Assembly (NCBI GenBank): GCA_963691655.1
Contig: OY829328.1
Coordinates: 16,012,704 to 16,076,703, forward strand
Length of the DNA: 64,000 nt
From: Toxonevra muliebris
Lineage: Eukaryota; Arthropoda; Insecta; Diptera; Pallopteridae
Reading direction: 5' to 3'
Each line of letters starts with the position of its first letter. Positions within the stretch are counted from its first letter, which is position 1. The notes under the pieces are model-generated. The model was given only the letters and a program-made list of their open reading frames with translations, was not told the DNA's origin and ran no database searches. Shown piece after piece: positions 23,782 through 35,688 of the stretch. The position numbers were made by a program, and so were the translations under genes.

Positions 23782-26700
23782 AGATTTTATTTTAAGAGGA
23801 TTGTTTGTGATGTATTCTCAAAATATTATAGATGTCAGCATTAAGGATATTATCTGCAAATAAATAAAATAAATAAAATTGTAATTTTAAAATTTAAGTA
23901 ATCATTTGTAAAATGCAACCCTGTCTGATTGAAATCTCGAAAAATTTTCCATTGCAAAAATATATGGGATTGTAATCACAAGAGCGAGAAAGTTGTCGCA
24001 CCGCCCTCGACAACAAATACCAAACATTTTTGATTCCATGGTGTTTTTGGGTTTACATGATAGATCATCAATATTTACAGGCCGGGTTATGAAATAAATT
24101 CAACCATTTAAACCCCCCCTAATACAAATGTTAGCCTCTGAAAAATGGATCAAAAAATCCTGACACAAATCCGTCCTTCGCGAATAGTTTTATATTTTAC
24201 TATTAATAGAGATCAAAGAATGAATTGTTGCATTTACACTATGAGCATCATTGAACATACCCAAAAGAAAACAGCTGCTAATTGTGTACGCGTACATCAA
24301 ATGATAGTGATGCTAAAGTTTTTAACGAGTACTTCAACTGCAAATGAAGAAATCAAAATTGCTCTTAAATTACATATCACATATTTCTAAGCAATGAATA
24401 CAACAACAAGCGAAAGAGTAAATATGTATGACAATGTAAACAACGTCACTAATGGTATATTCGAACTTAAATTTTTAGTTTCTTAAAATTTTAAAAAATT
24501 CAACTATACCAAAACCCGAGTACTTGATTCGATTAGAAGACACTAGAAAAGTTTTGCCAAAAAAATGAAAAAACAAAAAGAATTATTTATAAATATGCCT
24601 ACTATATAATATAAGGAATATATTAGAAATTTTTACAGCCTGGGGTTGAATTTTAAAAGGTGTAAGTCCAAAAACAAAAAACAAAATAATGGTTAAATTA
24701 AATCCTCGTTTTCCGCGCTTAATGAGAACCACTTGACCTAACCTAAACCCATGAAAAATATTCTCAAAATTTACATAAAGCTGCTCAAAAATCAAAGGAT
24801 TACAGCAGAAATTTGAGATTTTTTATATGGTTATAACTTCTACTGCGAGCGCTACATCGGAAAAGTCAATAACAAAATACAAAAATTGTGTGAGCAGCAA
24901 ACAAAAACAACACCAACAACTGCAGCAGTAGAAATGCGAAGTAGCAAACATTTTTGGTGTCGGAATACAGAGAGAGTGAAACAACCAAAAGCTAATTTAG
25001 GAACAAAATGAAAAGAAGAAACGAAATGGAATAATTTATAATTAATTAAATAACTGTTTTTACAAAAAAAAAAAAACAAAAAAACAGCAAATCAAAATGG
25101 CGACGAAATGTGCTCAAAAGAGGGATGAATGGAAAGAATGAGCGAAGCAAAGAGAGAGTGGACGAGCAAACTGAACATTATAAAAAAATAAAACCAAAAG
25201 TTATACAAATTTTATTTCAATGTCAAAATAAATATTTTAAATATATATATATATGTATTTATATTATAAAAACTTACGATTTTTCAAAAATTCTTACAAA
25301 ACGGTTGTTTCTGCAGAAATGTCAAAGAAAACTCAAACAACACTGTATACAAATGTGCAAATCAACACAACCGACCGGTTCCACGTGATGCAGAGAACTG
25401 AACTCACTCAATAAACAAACGATTTTGTTTGTGTGACGTTCGTACGCTCGCTCGGTTTTTACTGTTTGTCAGAGTGTTTTTTTTTTTTTTTTTTTTTTAT
25501 TTCCCCGGGACTGACAATTATGAATTACTTCTAGGTCTTGTCTTGATACACATAAATGTGGATGCGGCTTTGCTGCCTAGAGTGTAAGGATTTTTTATAT
25601 AATGAAAGGAAAATTTAAGCATGGGTGTGAAATAAAAAATTTGACCTTCCGAAAGGAGATCTCAAATTGTAAAATGGACATTAAGGTTAAAACTTAACAA
25701 AGATTGCAAATCGAAATGTTAAGCAGTTATTAAATACGTACACACATAAATTGCGACGCAACGAAATATAGCAACAACAATATATATAAAATTGGCAGCT
25801 GCTGCCGCGCCGCGTCGCTTAAGCAACTAAAAGCAAGAGAGAAGAGAGCAAGAATTAAAGGAATTACTCAAGATTCAATATCTTCGTGTATAAATTAGGT
25901 CCGATATATTATATTTTAACTATAATATAATATCAGAAAACGTATCTTCCTAAATGAAAGCAAAGATATTTATGTAATTTAATCAGCAATAAGATCCACA
26001 GCAGAGAAATCTATATTATGGACTGTGTATTGTGGAACGTGCGCTTTGGGCAATTAAACGAATACAACGAAGTTGTCAGTCTAGTTTAGATATGGATGGA
26101 TAAGATTGCTGAAAAATATTTCAGAAAAACATTATTAATAAATTCCAGAAAATTATTAGATATTTTCAGGAAACTCCATATATTACATATGCAAATATAA
26201 AATAAAGATTTTTATATTCCTACAGGGAAATACAGACTACGCCTCTGAAAGTTAGGCGTACAATACAGGAGAGTATGATAGAAATTATTAAGTGGAATTT
26301 GTAATAATTGCTTTCATTTTTCAATGGATCTCTGAACTAATTGTGTCTTGGAAAGAATTTGGTTGATAGTAAATTCGTCTCGTCGGATACAAAGAAGCTT
26401 TTTAATTATAAAGCATAGTATAAAGCTTTAGTGTCAAAGCTTTTGTATTTGTTGACTTGACAAAAAAAAATAAAACTATTAAAATTATAAACAATTTTAC
26501 TGCAACTGTATGGTTAGGTATGTTTGCCTTGCATACTTTGTTGTTGAACTCTTTGGTAGGTAAGAATCAGTTTCACTTTCCAGTTTTATTTTAAATATTA
26601 AGTTCAAGCTTTACTAAGATGCAGTTGCAACATTAAGACAAATCTTAAAATAGTAAGAATTATTAAAATTAAAAGTTTTATTTGGACATTTGTTTGATCA

Positions 26701-29700
26701 AAGACAAATACAAAATTACTAAAATTAAGGTTATTTGGGCGTATATGAACTCATGTATACACAAAAAACAGCGAAAACTTTCAAAGCCGGCACCTACTTT
26801 GCTCAGAACACTATGTGGAATCGCTTAGTACAAATGCCACAACTAATACATACAAACACAAACTACTACACCAATACGACGATTACGAATACGTAAGAGA
26901 CAGATGTACATTAAGGTTTCAGTATAAAATCTAAATTTTAAAAGACGGTCTTTGTCTCAAAAATAAGTATTAAAGATAAGAGAAATAAAAGATAAGGGTG
27001 TAGTAAAGGTTGAGGATTATACGGGAGACATTAAAATAATTACATCTTTTATTAAAAACAAAAAAAAAAAAAAATGTAATATTTACAAAATATATTATAT
27101 GCACTAAAAGTTTTTGAATAATAATACTGCATTTTAATGAATTAAATTTATAGAAAATAATTAAAATAAATCAAAAATTAAAAGTATTTTATTGACAACT
27201 TCGTATATTTACACAAATATACACATTCGTGTATAAATACACGTACCTATCATACAGATACGAACGACACAAAAACAACAAGTTAACGAACAAATACGAA
27301 TTGCACAACGCTCTTGCTATGGTTGGGATGATTGGGAAAAGAGGTAAACAAACGATTCAGTATGAATATATGAGATTTTATGAAATATATTTTAAATGTT
27401 TTAAGATGTAAGTAAATAATAATGAATTCCATACATACATAATAAGGACTAGACTGAATACTAAATCCCTGCTAAAAAATATTATATGCAAATATAACAA
27501 TCTAAGATTTAGAGACAATTTTAATACATTACTTTCAAATATATGAGTTAAAATAAAATAATTAAATTAATTAAAAATATAGATATGTATTCCAAAACAG
27601 AAAACTGACAGAGATGTGCATTTAAATCTGAAGCTTCAATATTAGAAATTTTTATATGCACTCTTACGAAAGAGAGAGAGCTAGTGACAATGTGAGCACA
27701 CAAACAAACATGTCTGTCATATGAAGCAAAACTATTTATAGATTTTCTGAAACAAAAAAATAAATTTTGTTAAAAGCACAAAGAACTACATTATTATTTA
27801 AAATTAGGGCACTTCTTTAAAATATAGATCGTAAAGTGTATAATTATTTCTTCGCCTGTCTTTTAATATCAAAGTTGCTTTTATTATTTCCAATGCTCTA
27901 AACTAAAAGTATTTATTTACACATGGTTGAATAAAAATGAAAACTAAATTCAAACATATACGATAAAGAAAAACTAGTTAAGACCCGATCCCTCCTCTCA
28001 TCAACTTCCATTTTATTTTATTCAATATTCAATAACCCAAAATATTTTGAAAAATTCTATTACAAAGTTAATCATATTACGTAAGCATTTCCAAGGCAGG
28101 AGGGAGAGGGTGCAAATGTGGGGACGTCTCTACATTGGTGTGCCTTATAATAAAAACAGCTACGAATATAGCTTATATGTATACTATGCAAAATATCGGT
28201 ATGTGTGTTTTGCTGTAGTATTGGGTTCCACACAAGCGCGCACACGTTCCACAACAATTATAACAATTGAATTTACAAAGTTATGCTACTGAAATTTTAT
28301 TAAAAACCATTTATAATTTAAGATTAAGTTAAAAATTTATTTGAGTGTCTTTATGTTTATGTTTCAAAAAGCTAAATTATTCGGTTTTTGGTTTTAGTGT
28401 TGAACAAAATAAAAGGTGTACAAAATTTAACTACTTGCTTTGGCTGCAGCATTGGTTAATAGTTGACTTTATACTTTCTATGCCTATGGTATTATGGTTA
28501 AATATAGTTCGGGTAAAAAATTAAATAAAATTAGTTTGGAATATTGCATCTGCTAATCTACCATTACTCTTGCTCTTGAGCTCTTTTACGCTCTCTCAAA
28601 CACCAATTAACTAATCACACACGCTAAATCTCTTTGGCATATACGTAGTATATATACGTTCATATACATATGTACATACGTATGAATATGTGTGTATTTA
28701 TATATAAATAACTTTATTATTTAATGGATATGGCAATACTTTAATAAAAAAAGAACCATTCGAAATTAAAAGTTTTCTAATTTACACAGCATCAAAAATT
28801 GAACCTAAAAGGTATTCATTCTATTTAGAAATTTAAAAACTATATTCTGTCTTCAAGTCCAAAAAAACGAGTTTTTATATTCAAACCACACTTAAAGAAA
28901 TAAGTACAGTCAGTCAATCACACAGTGCATACCTAGTTATATATATGGTATGAACACATGTAATATGTACACCCGAATATCTTAGAGCGAAAGAGACAAG
29001 ACATACGGCGATGTTCGTAATAAATAAATACGCCATGATTTTAGGAATACAAACAATATAATATTCCGTAAAAGATAAAAATATGTTTTTTATAAAAACT
29101 TTAGTTTTCTCCAAATATATATTTCAGTGTACCAACAACAATAAATCGACACAAAGCAAAAACGTTGGTGCAAATGTTAGACAAACTAAAGCAAAATGCA
29201 TTGAAAGAAAGGTAAAAATATAACTAGCCTAAGGTCACAACTAAAAGTAAGATAGGTAAATATTTGGTAAAAATTTTATTAATAGAATATACGAGTACTC
29301 GTAATACTCAGATATATATATGCAAGTACATATTTGCACATACATACATACATATATATATGTATATACAAATACTACAAATATTTAGGTATATATGTAT
29401 ATTTGAATGGTATTCCATATTTTTAAATACATTCACCACACCTAAAAAATATCTCTATTTTAAATTACAAGATTCTAGGTTAATTAAATTCGAGATATTT
29501 TTTGCAATTATTCACAGACAGAAAATAAAATAAAATATAATAGAGACGAAGTTCCACAACTAAAATGAGAATGTATATGGAGGAAAGAAAGAGAAAGAGA
29601 TAACATTAGCAGCTAAAAGTACAAGTACAATGGCGTAAGTATAACTGAATGGGCAAGTGTATGTTTTCTTAATGCTACTGCAAGCGTAAAATCGATATCT

Positions 29701-32122
29701 AAAATTAATATTTTTATATATATTTATATGAAACAGCGGTTATGATTCTTCAAGATCATGCATCCATAAAGTTCAAAACCCGACGCAAACATAAACATCA
29801 ACAATTTAAACATAAACATCGCCAACAATTTAACTAAAAAAAGAACGCCGTCAGTTTGTAGCAACATACAACAATTGCTAACAAGGCACAACGTCAGCAA
29901 AAAGTATTTAGGTAATATGGGTGCATTTAGAGGGGGAATATAATATGAATTTCTTCATTTTATGGTGAGAGAGAAAGGGGGACAATGCATCCTACTAAGA
30001 TATGAAATAACTAATTTTCAGTTTGATAACTTGAGATTTAAGATTTTAACTATTGGCTCAGTTTTAACTTAAGTTGAAGAAGCAGTAGGTTTGCGGGGTA
30101 CGGGCACAAAATCAAATTCAAGCAAAACTTGGTTTGCTTCTGCTTACTTTATACTTTTTGTGTCTTTTGAGTTTGTTAGTATACATACACAAAATGTACG
30201 CTCGCTCATCGCGTACCCGATGGTTGAAACTGATAATATTTGTAGTCACAACACAAAAAGGTAGCCATGTTGTTTTTACGTAATGAAACTAAAATTTTTC
30301 GCTGATTTTTATAAATTTAAGCATCTTTATATCTCCATACATATAAGAATTATATAGTTTCCAGATTTTACAAATTTCTAATTTTGAATCAAAATATTCA
30401 AGTTTATTTAAATTCATTAGCTAATTGTATATATGTACCTAATAATATGAATTTGGTTATTATCTTTAAATATATATCTTTTATTTGAAATCGGTCTATA
30501 ATATTCGATTTGTATTTCTATACAATCATAGTTACAAAATTGTCCGTCAAAAGCGCTGCTTTCTGTTACTATTGTCTCTTGTCGTTGTGGCGCTCTCTCA
30601 TGTTTATACGTGTGTGTATGCGTACATTGGGCAGTGTGTAAAAACGAAGAGACGTTCGTTCACACTTTTTAGGTTTTCTTTTTATCGATTGAGGGATTTT
30701 TAGGTTAGGTTTCAGATGGAAAGTTTTTATTTTTATTTTTTTTTTTTAATATAATCGTTGTATAGTTAATGTCTATATTTCATACATTTAGTTAATAAGT
30801 ATAGATATGTTCATCCTATATATTTTTATACACTAGTCTATAGTTATTATGACGTCACTGAAGAAACGTTCGAGTATAAATTTGTCGCAATTAAATTAGC
30901 AATTAAGTGTGTAAATAAGTCTAATAATACATACTTTATAACTTTGTCCTACTGGGTTAGTGTTCTACCACAATCATATTAACATATTTCGCATAAGTTT
31001 TAACAAACTGGTAAAGTTGAGGAATCCAAATGCGATTCTCCAGCACACTAAAGAATACAACATAACTACAATTCGCCTACAAACTAGTTCATTGGTTGGT
31101 TCGTTCGACTGGTTGCTCCATTTTCTGCTGATACACAATTTGGCGCTTGAACTTAGTTGTTGGTTACGTATCATCAGAAAGTTCCAATAATGCCTCTTTG
31201 TAGGGAGAACCATTTCCACCTAATCACATTCTGCAATGGGTAGTAAAAATTTTCGTAATATCGTGGAACAATTTCAGCTATTCAAACACGCGGGAGAAGA
31301 AGTGTCTCTTCAAACACAATTTTATTAATGCCGGCTTAACTCTCCAAATCAGCGAAACAAAAACCAAGAAACTCATAACATTACATTGGCTACTTCATTT
31401 AAACATAGTCATATTTGAAAAAATGTAAACAATTGATATTTGCCAAATTCAGGTAAATCAAAATTGAAATTTACTATATTTTCATTAAATACTATTTAAT
31501 CTCTGGATTTTTTCATCATTTTTTAAATCAAACCAAAAACTTTGTTTTTAAGTAAAAGAAATTACTTACCTTAGCATATAAGTCAATTAGCAAACAAAAA
31601 TTGAAGATATTAATTTGTTTATAATCGACAATCGCTTCACTATTCTCTCTTCCTAAATAGAAAAATCATATATTTCCACTTTTCCAGTTCAATTTCTGTT
31701 TTATGTGAATTTTTCAAATCGTTTATTTATTGTTTACAACTGTTTTTAATTGTTATGCAAAAATTAGTTTTTCAGGAATCCGCGACGCTACTTCCCAATA
31801 ACTTCGAAGTACAACAATAAAATTAGCTTTGTTTAATACATTTGACAACTGATAGTTTGGCATTTAAATAAATGTGTTTATTATTTGGAATGTTTGTTCT
31901 TGTTCATGAGCAGTGTTGACATTTTTGTTACTTTTATACGGTTGTATATTGTGAACGTTTTTCTCATTTTGGTTAAGGTTTAGGGCGGAGCCATTGCGAG
32001 AGAGAATGTTACCTTCAGCATCAAAACTACCATTTTGACATTACAGCTTTTGTTTATTTGCATTTTGTATTGTTTTGGCCCTACAACATTTGGCATTTCA
32101 AATAAGAGATGACTTCATCCCA
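23782..32122. other. Gene-poor 8-kb interval upstream of windei
   Basis: No protein gene is supported. It holds the wde promoter side, a 22-T run at 25477-25498, a small CG-rich patch at about 25795-25825, many A-rich 5'UTR-like stretches with AGAGAG and CAACAA texture (24880-25200), and TATA/TACA microsatellites near 28640-28700 and 29300-29400. Short frames are compositional. It could contain non-coding exons or RNA genes that I cannot see. Confidence 0.5.
25477..25498. repeat. T homopolymer
   Basis: An uninterrupted run of about 22 T followed by ATTTCCCC. It could be a retroposon A-tail on the minus strand, but no retroposed gene was recognised next to it. Confidence 0.85.
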
Positions 32123-32126
32123 TTAA

Positions 32127-32903
32127 CCCTTGAACGCCTAGCACGTCCGATTTCAATTAAGAACATACTTAGAGGTAGTATTTGTAAACCCGAACAACGT
32201 TTGTTCTACGAGTTTTCGATAGTCTAGTGGGTATTGCTGTAGACTTTAACTCGGGAGGTTCGGTTTTAATTTCGGTATTTGTCTGGTGGTTAATTCTTAT
32301 AGCTGTCTTATATTCCCTATCAGTATAAAGTGCATTCGAATTTTAAGAAAGTATACAAGTACACATCTTGATAGGCAATGACAAAACCACCAAATAGTAA
32401 CAAATTGACAAAAAGCAGTAGGGAACTGGCGTTAAACTGTAGGTCTAAAAATGTGGTATTACAATGGGCCGTTCAGGCCTAAGTGTGTTTCTAGGCAGCC
32501 ACTCCAACCACTCAACCAGCCAAGGTGCCGCAATTTACATAGTTGGCCACTGTAGTAACCTTTGGGGGTTATCTGGAGAAAAAATTATTGGTATTATTTG
32601 ATATTATACCATACCGTTTGGCACAATAAATTTTTAACACGCCAATATAGTTTTTTTATATAAAAACTCGAAAATAAAAAAACATTTTTTAGTTTATGGT
32701 TCAAAATTTATGCAAAACATGCTTTTCGAGTTAAAAATATCTTCAAGTATACGTTGTCATTTACTATTCTTATTTGTACGCATTGAAAAAGAAAACTTTT
32801 GTCAGTAAAATCGCATGTTTATTTTAAATGGCGAAAGTAAAATAGCGGTACTGGCAGCCGCTGAAGTGGTTGGTTACTGCAGTGACCAGTGGATATTTAA
32901 GGG
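32127..32903. mobile_element. piggyBac-like element carrying a SINE
   Basis: TTAA tetranucleotides (32123-32126 and 32904-32907) flank termini CCCTTGAA on the left and the complement of CCCTTAAA on the right. TTAA duplication and a CCC-starting TIR are the signature of piggyBac-superfamily elements. An inner inverted repeat pairs GGCCACTGTAGTAACC (about 32553) with GGTTACTGCAGTGACC (about 32871). The left half carries a composite SINE (32217-32524). No transposase was seen, so it is non-autonomous. The TIR match is short; treat as probable. Confidence 0.55.
32217..32524 (+). mobile_element. Composite tRNA-derived SINE copy
   Basis: It starts with CGATAGTCTAGTGGGTATTG (A-box-like TAGTCTAGTGG) and a mutated B box (GGTTCGGTTTTAATTTCGG). 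The common body follows (TATTCCCTATCAGTATAAAG, ATAGGCAATGACAAAACCAC, GGCGTTAAACTGTAGGTC). The 3' module is the AATGGGCCGTTCAGGCC type, ending CAGCCACTCCAACC. The module choice matches the 11-kb copy and differs from the 52-kb copy. Confidence 0.75.
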
Positions 32904-32907
32904 TTAA

Positions 32908-33948
32908 ATACGCGTTGATTTTGGCTATTTTGCGGAAAATTTTCAAAAAAAAATTTTTCATTTTTCATGGTTTCCGATAACATTGTATATATAACCTACT
33001 AAAATCTCTCATTCAAAGCCATTTTTACTCTTATAAATTGATAATTTTATAATTTATAGAAATCGGAAACTGGGAAGAAGTATTTTCAAAATTTAAATTG
33101 TCATGCGTTAGGATATTTCAGGGCAATTATATTTTGCGTTTCGTTGTATAAACATCTCCGTAAATAATGGAAAAATAAAACTACACAGTTAGTTTGTTTT
33201 TAGACGAGGAAACTAGTTGTTTGCGCCTATCAAACGTGAAGGTAAGAGGCAGGAACACACCTTACAACTCACCCCCTCTTGTCAATACAATTTGACAGTT
33301 GCGCGTAACTTGCTTACTCGCCTAAAAGCACACCAATAAACTTTCATTTGCAAGCAAAACATTTTACCCTTTGCTATTTCATTGATAAGTGAAAATTTTG
33401 GCCCATTTCTCATATTCCTTCACTGTTTAGTTTCTTGCATTGTGTAAACCCTGTCTTAGCATGTCAGCTGTTTTCGTTTTGTGCTCTGTATATTTTACAT
33501 CAGCTTAAAAGTGCTACCATTCGTATGTTGAACAATGAAATTCATAACAGAAACATATGAGATGGTGGTAGAGCTACAATAAGTACATTGAGTGCGTTTC
33601 CTGGGTGCAAATCAGAAAACCTGATTTCGAAATGATTACTCAAAAATCAGTGTTTGTGTCTTAGAAACAGGATGATGCATTAGTTATAAAATTTTTGAAA
33701 ATCATTAAATTCTAGTTTTTGAAATGTTTTAATTTCCTTCTAAAAATATATTTATATAATTTTTGGATGATTTCGAACTTGTGTCGAGTTTGTCAACTGT
33801 CAAAGTTTTGAGAAATCTGACCTGAAAAGTTAGAAAAAATATGATTACAAAAATGGCGTCCGCTTTGCTAATCAGAAGCACTCAGTGACGCGTTTCCAAC
33901 ACCCGGGAAACGCAACCATTATAAAAAAGCATTATAACACAAATCAAA
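32908..33948. other. Upstream region of the TMEM223 gene
   Basis: No gene is seen. A/T-rich sequence with some unique-looking moderate-GC patches (33230-33350). It leads into the E-box-bearing promoter of the TMEM223-like gene. Confidence 0.45.
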
Positions 33949-33958
33949 ATCAGCTGAT
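33949..33958. promoter_or_regulatory. E-box core-promoter motif (ATCAGCTGAT)
   Basis: A perfect palindrome matching the fly core-promoter E-box class AWCAGCTGWT, known to be enriched near housekeeping start sites. It lies 277 bp before the TMEM223 start codon. Motif presence is directly seen; use is inferred. Confidence 0.5.
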
Positions 33959-34150
33959 GACAGGCGTTTGCATTTTTTGCTCTATGATGTAAAGATTTGG
34001 AAAGTAGTTTAGCCTCTTTTGATTACAAGTTTACCAGCAAAAGTTCACCAATACACCAATAATCGTTGTTATATTTGACTAAAATTTAGTTATGGATTAA
34101 CCCACTAGTTGTCGATTTTTTTCATTCGTACTGTACTTGAAATTAACTCA

Positions 34151-34160
34151 ATCAGCTGTT
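34151..34160. promoter_or_regulatory. E-box core-promoter motif (ATCAGCTGTT)
   Basis: Second match to AWCAGCTGWT, 75 bp before the TMEM223 ATG, so within the usual core-promoter distance for short fly 5' UTRs. It is likely the main promoter element of this gene. Confidence 0.55.
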
Positions 34161-34234
34161 GTGGCAACATTTTTAGGTTAAGATTTTTTAGTAGTATCAA
34201 AATCTATAGAAAATATTTACAATATTAAATAATT

Positions 34235-35043
34235 ATGAGTAATTTATTAAATGTGGCGTTAAGCGTCACTCTTAACTCATTCAAAGCATGTACATATCGT
34301 CTGCTCCACAAAAGTGTTTTACTTACACAAACGTTAAATAAAGTATCCTCTGGTGTTGGATTTGATATTGTACGTTCCGCTAAAACCATTAAAAATAGTC
34401 GTTTTAATTGTACCCGCGCTTATAACATAGAAACGAATGTAACTAAAGATGTTGTCCTTTTTAAATATGATAATCCAAAATTTTACAATGTACTGAACGT
34501 ATTTGCTGTCTGCCAATTTATATTTTGGAATTACTTATCACATTTCGCATATACAACGCTCAAAGATGCGCCGGTGGAGCAAAATCCCGATGTTGAATTG
34601 TCTTGGTACCAGCGCATTAACTTGGGCGAAAATAAATATAGAAATGGCATTACAGTGTTTTGCTTTTTAATTGGTAAAATGGAAAACAAATACGAACACG
34701 TTTCACTTTATACGAGTTTATTGCAAAATTAAATCTTATTTTAGGGTATGGTGTAATGGCAGCAGCTTGGTTGTTTACATTACGTTCGGTGCGGTTTCTG
34801 ATTTTGCGCAAGGGAGGGAAAGAAGTCTCATTTGTCACCTATGGACCATTTAATAAAAATCGCATTATGACTGTTCCACTCAAGAACATTTCAGCACAAG
34901 AGTCACGTGGAGCCGCTAAGGTACAATTGCCATTGAAAGTAAAAAATCGTTCACTCTTTTACATTTTGGATATGCGTGGCGAATTCCGGAATCCAAAATT
35001 ATTTGATTATACGGCGGGTTTGAAACGTCGCCTTGCCGATTAA
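34235..35043 (+). CDS. TMEM223-like mitochondrial inner-membrane protein
   Basis: Exons 34235-34673 and 34745-35043 are joined across a 71-bp GT-AG intron (phase 1, restoring a Gly codon), giving 245 aa. The N-terminus (about 1-60) is basic with almost no acidic residues, as expected of a mitochondrial presequence. A first hydrophobic segment lies at about 84-106 (NVLNVFAVCQFIFWNYLSHF) and a second at about 138-160, spanning the splice site. The soluble C-terminal part contains VSFVTYGPF and ends in a basic tail. The layout and motifs match TMEM223, whose human member is reported as a mitochondrial factor for cytochrome c oxidase assembly. The gene converges on Nop10 with only about 100 bp between stop codons. 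Confidence 0.88.
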
Positions 35044-35069
35044 AACAATCATTTAATGTATTTGCAGTT

Positions 35070-35075
35070 AATAAA
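35070..35075 (+). terminator. Poly(A) signal of the TMEM223 gene
   Basis: AATAAA lies 27 bp after the TMEM223 stop. Cleavage would fall at about 35085-35100, inside the expected Nop10 3' UTR on the other strand. Confidence 0.7.
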
Positions 35076-35081
35076 AAAAAA

Positions 35082-35091
35082 TTTATTTATT
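35082..35091 (-). terminator. Poly(A) signals of Nop10
   Basis: Two overlapping AATAAA copies on the minus strand (TTTATTTATT on plus), 54 bp past the Nop10 stop. They face the TMEM223 signal only a few bases away, so the two mature 3' ends probably overlap. Confidence 0.7.
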
Positions 35092-35144
35092 TTTAATGCA
35101 TTAGCAAACTTATTTTAAACTTAGAACGAGTATTTGCGGAATTT

Positions 35145-35400
35145 TTAGTAAACGGGTTCAGGTCTCTGTGTAAGCAGCAATCTAAAACGCTTCTTAATAG
35201 TCAAGCGTTGGCGCGAGTACTTATCCTCTGGTGAGAAACGCGCAGGGTGCGCAGAAATTGTTGGTCTCCCATCCTCGGTACGTTTCTACAGATATAAAAG
35301 AATAATTTCATCTTCATTTTTAACATCATTTTTGTTTTTATTTTACCTTAAGCGAATAGATGCGCTCTCCATTTTCGTTTAATGTGTACATTAAATACAT
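35145..35400 (-). CDS. Nop10: Nop10, H/ACA snoRNP subunit
   Basis: Exon 1 is 35400-35347 and exon 2 is 35285-35145; the intron is 61 bp, GT-AG, phase 0. The product is 64 aa, the normal Nop10 length. It opens [18 protein letters not shown] and continues with [17 protein letters not shown] and TIKKRF before a short RPEPVY tail. These blocks are nearly invariant in the family. Nop10 binds dyskerin/Nop60B and, with Nhp2 and Gar1, forms the H/ACA particle that pseudouridylates rRNA and snRNA in nucleoli and Cajal bodies. The exons are too short to stand out as open frames. The gene starts 288 bp from the divergent mms4 gene and ends head-on with the TMEM223 gene. Confidence 0.96.
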
Positions 35401-35688
35401 TTTTTTTAATGTTTATTAATTAAATTTCCGAAAATATCTGTGTATACGTCAAATCTACTTTTTATTGTGAGCACGTTTTCCATATATATGTTTGACAGCA
35501 GCATTTTTTTTATTTTTTGGTGTGTGGATTTCGTTCGCTGTTTGTGGATTGTAATGTTGAATGAAAACAGGATTGTTATTTCTCAGCTGATAGTCATATT
35601 AAATGCATTTCACACAAATTGAAAAGTTTTAAGTTTTATGAATTGCATTTACAAAATTTAAAGGGACCAGTTCTAAATATTTTCAAAG
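35401..35688. promoter_or_regulatory. Shared divergent promoter of Nop10 and mms4
   Basis: The 288 bp between the two start codons must hold both promoters. An E-box-like CTCAGCTGAT lies at 35582-35591, about 98 bp before mms4 and 182 bp before Nop10. I see no clear TATA box and no DRE. Pairing a snoRNP gene with a DNA-repair subunit may give joint housekeeping or proliferative expression; that is inference. Confidence 0.6.

Noticed and set aside
24717..24735. hAT-like end (complement of CAAGTGGTTCTCATT)
   Set aside because: No partner terminus or target duplication recognised; may be chance similarity.
25090..25135. 13-codon ORF with a good fly Kozak context (CAAAATGGCG)
   Set aside because: Too short, no conservation information and no transcript evidence; reporting it as a gene would be unsupported.
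34671..34853. Separate small ORF across the TMEM223 intron
   Set aside because: It runs through the clear GT-AG intron; the spliced frame restores conserved protein sequence.
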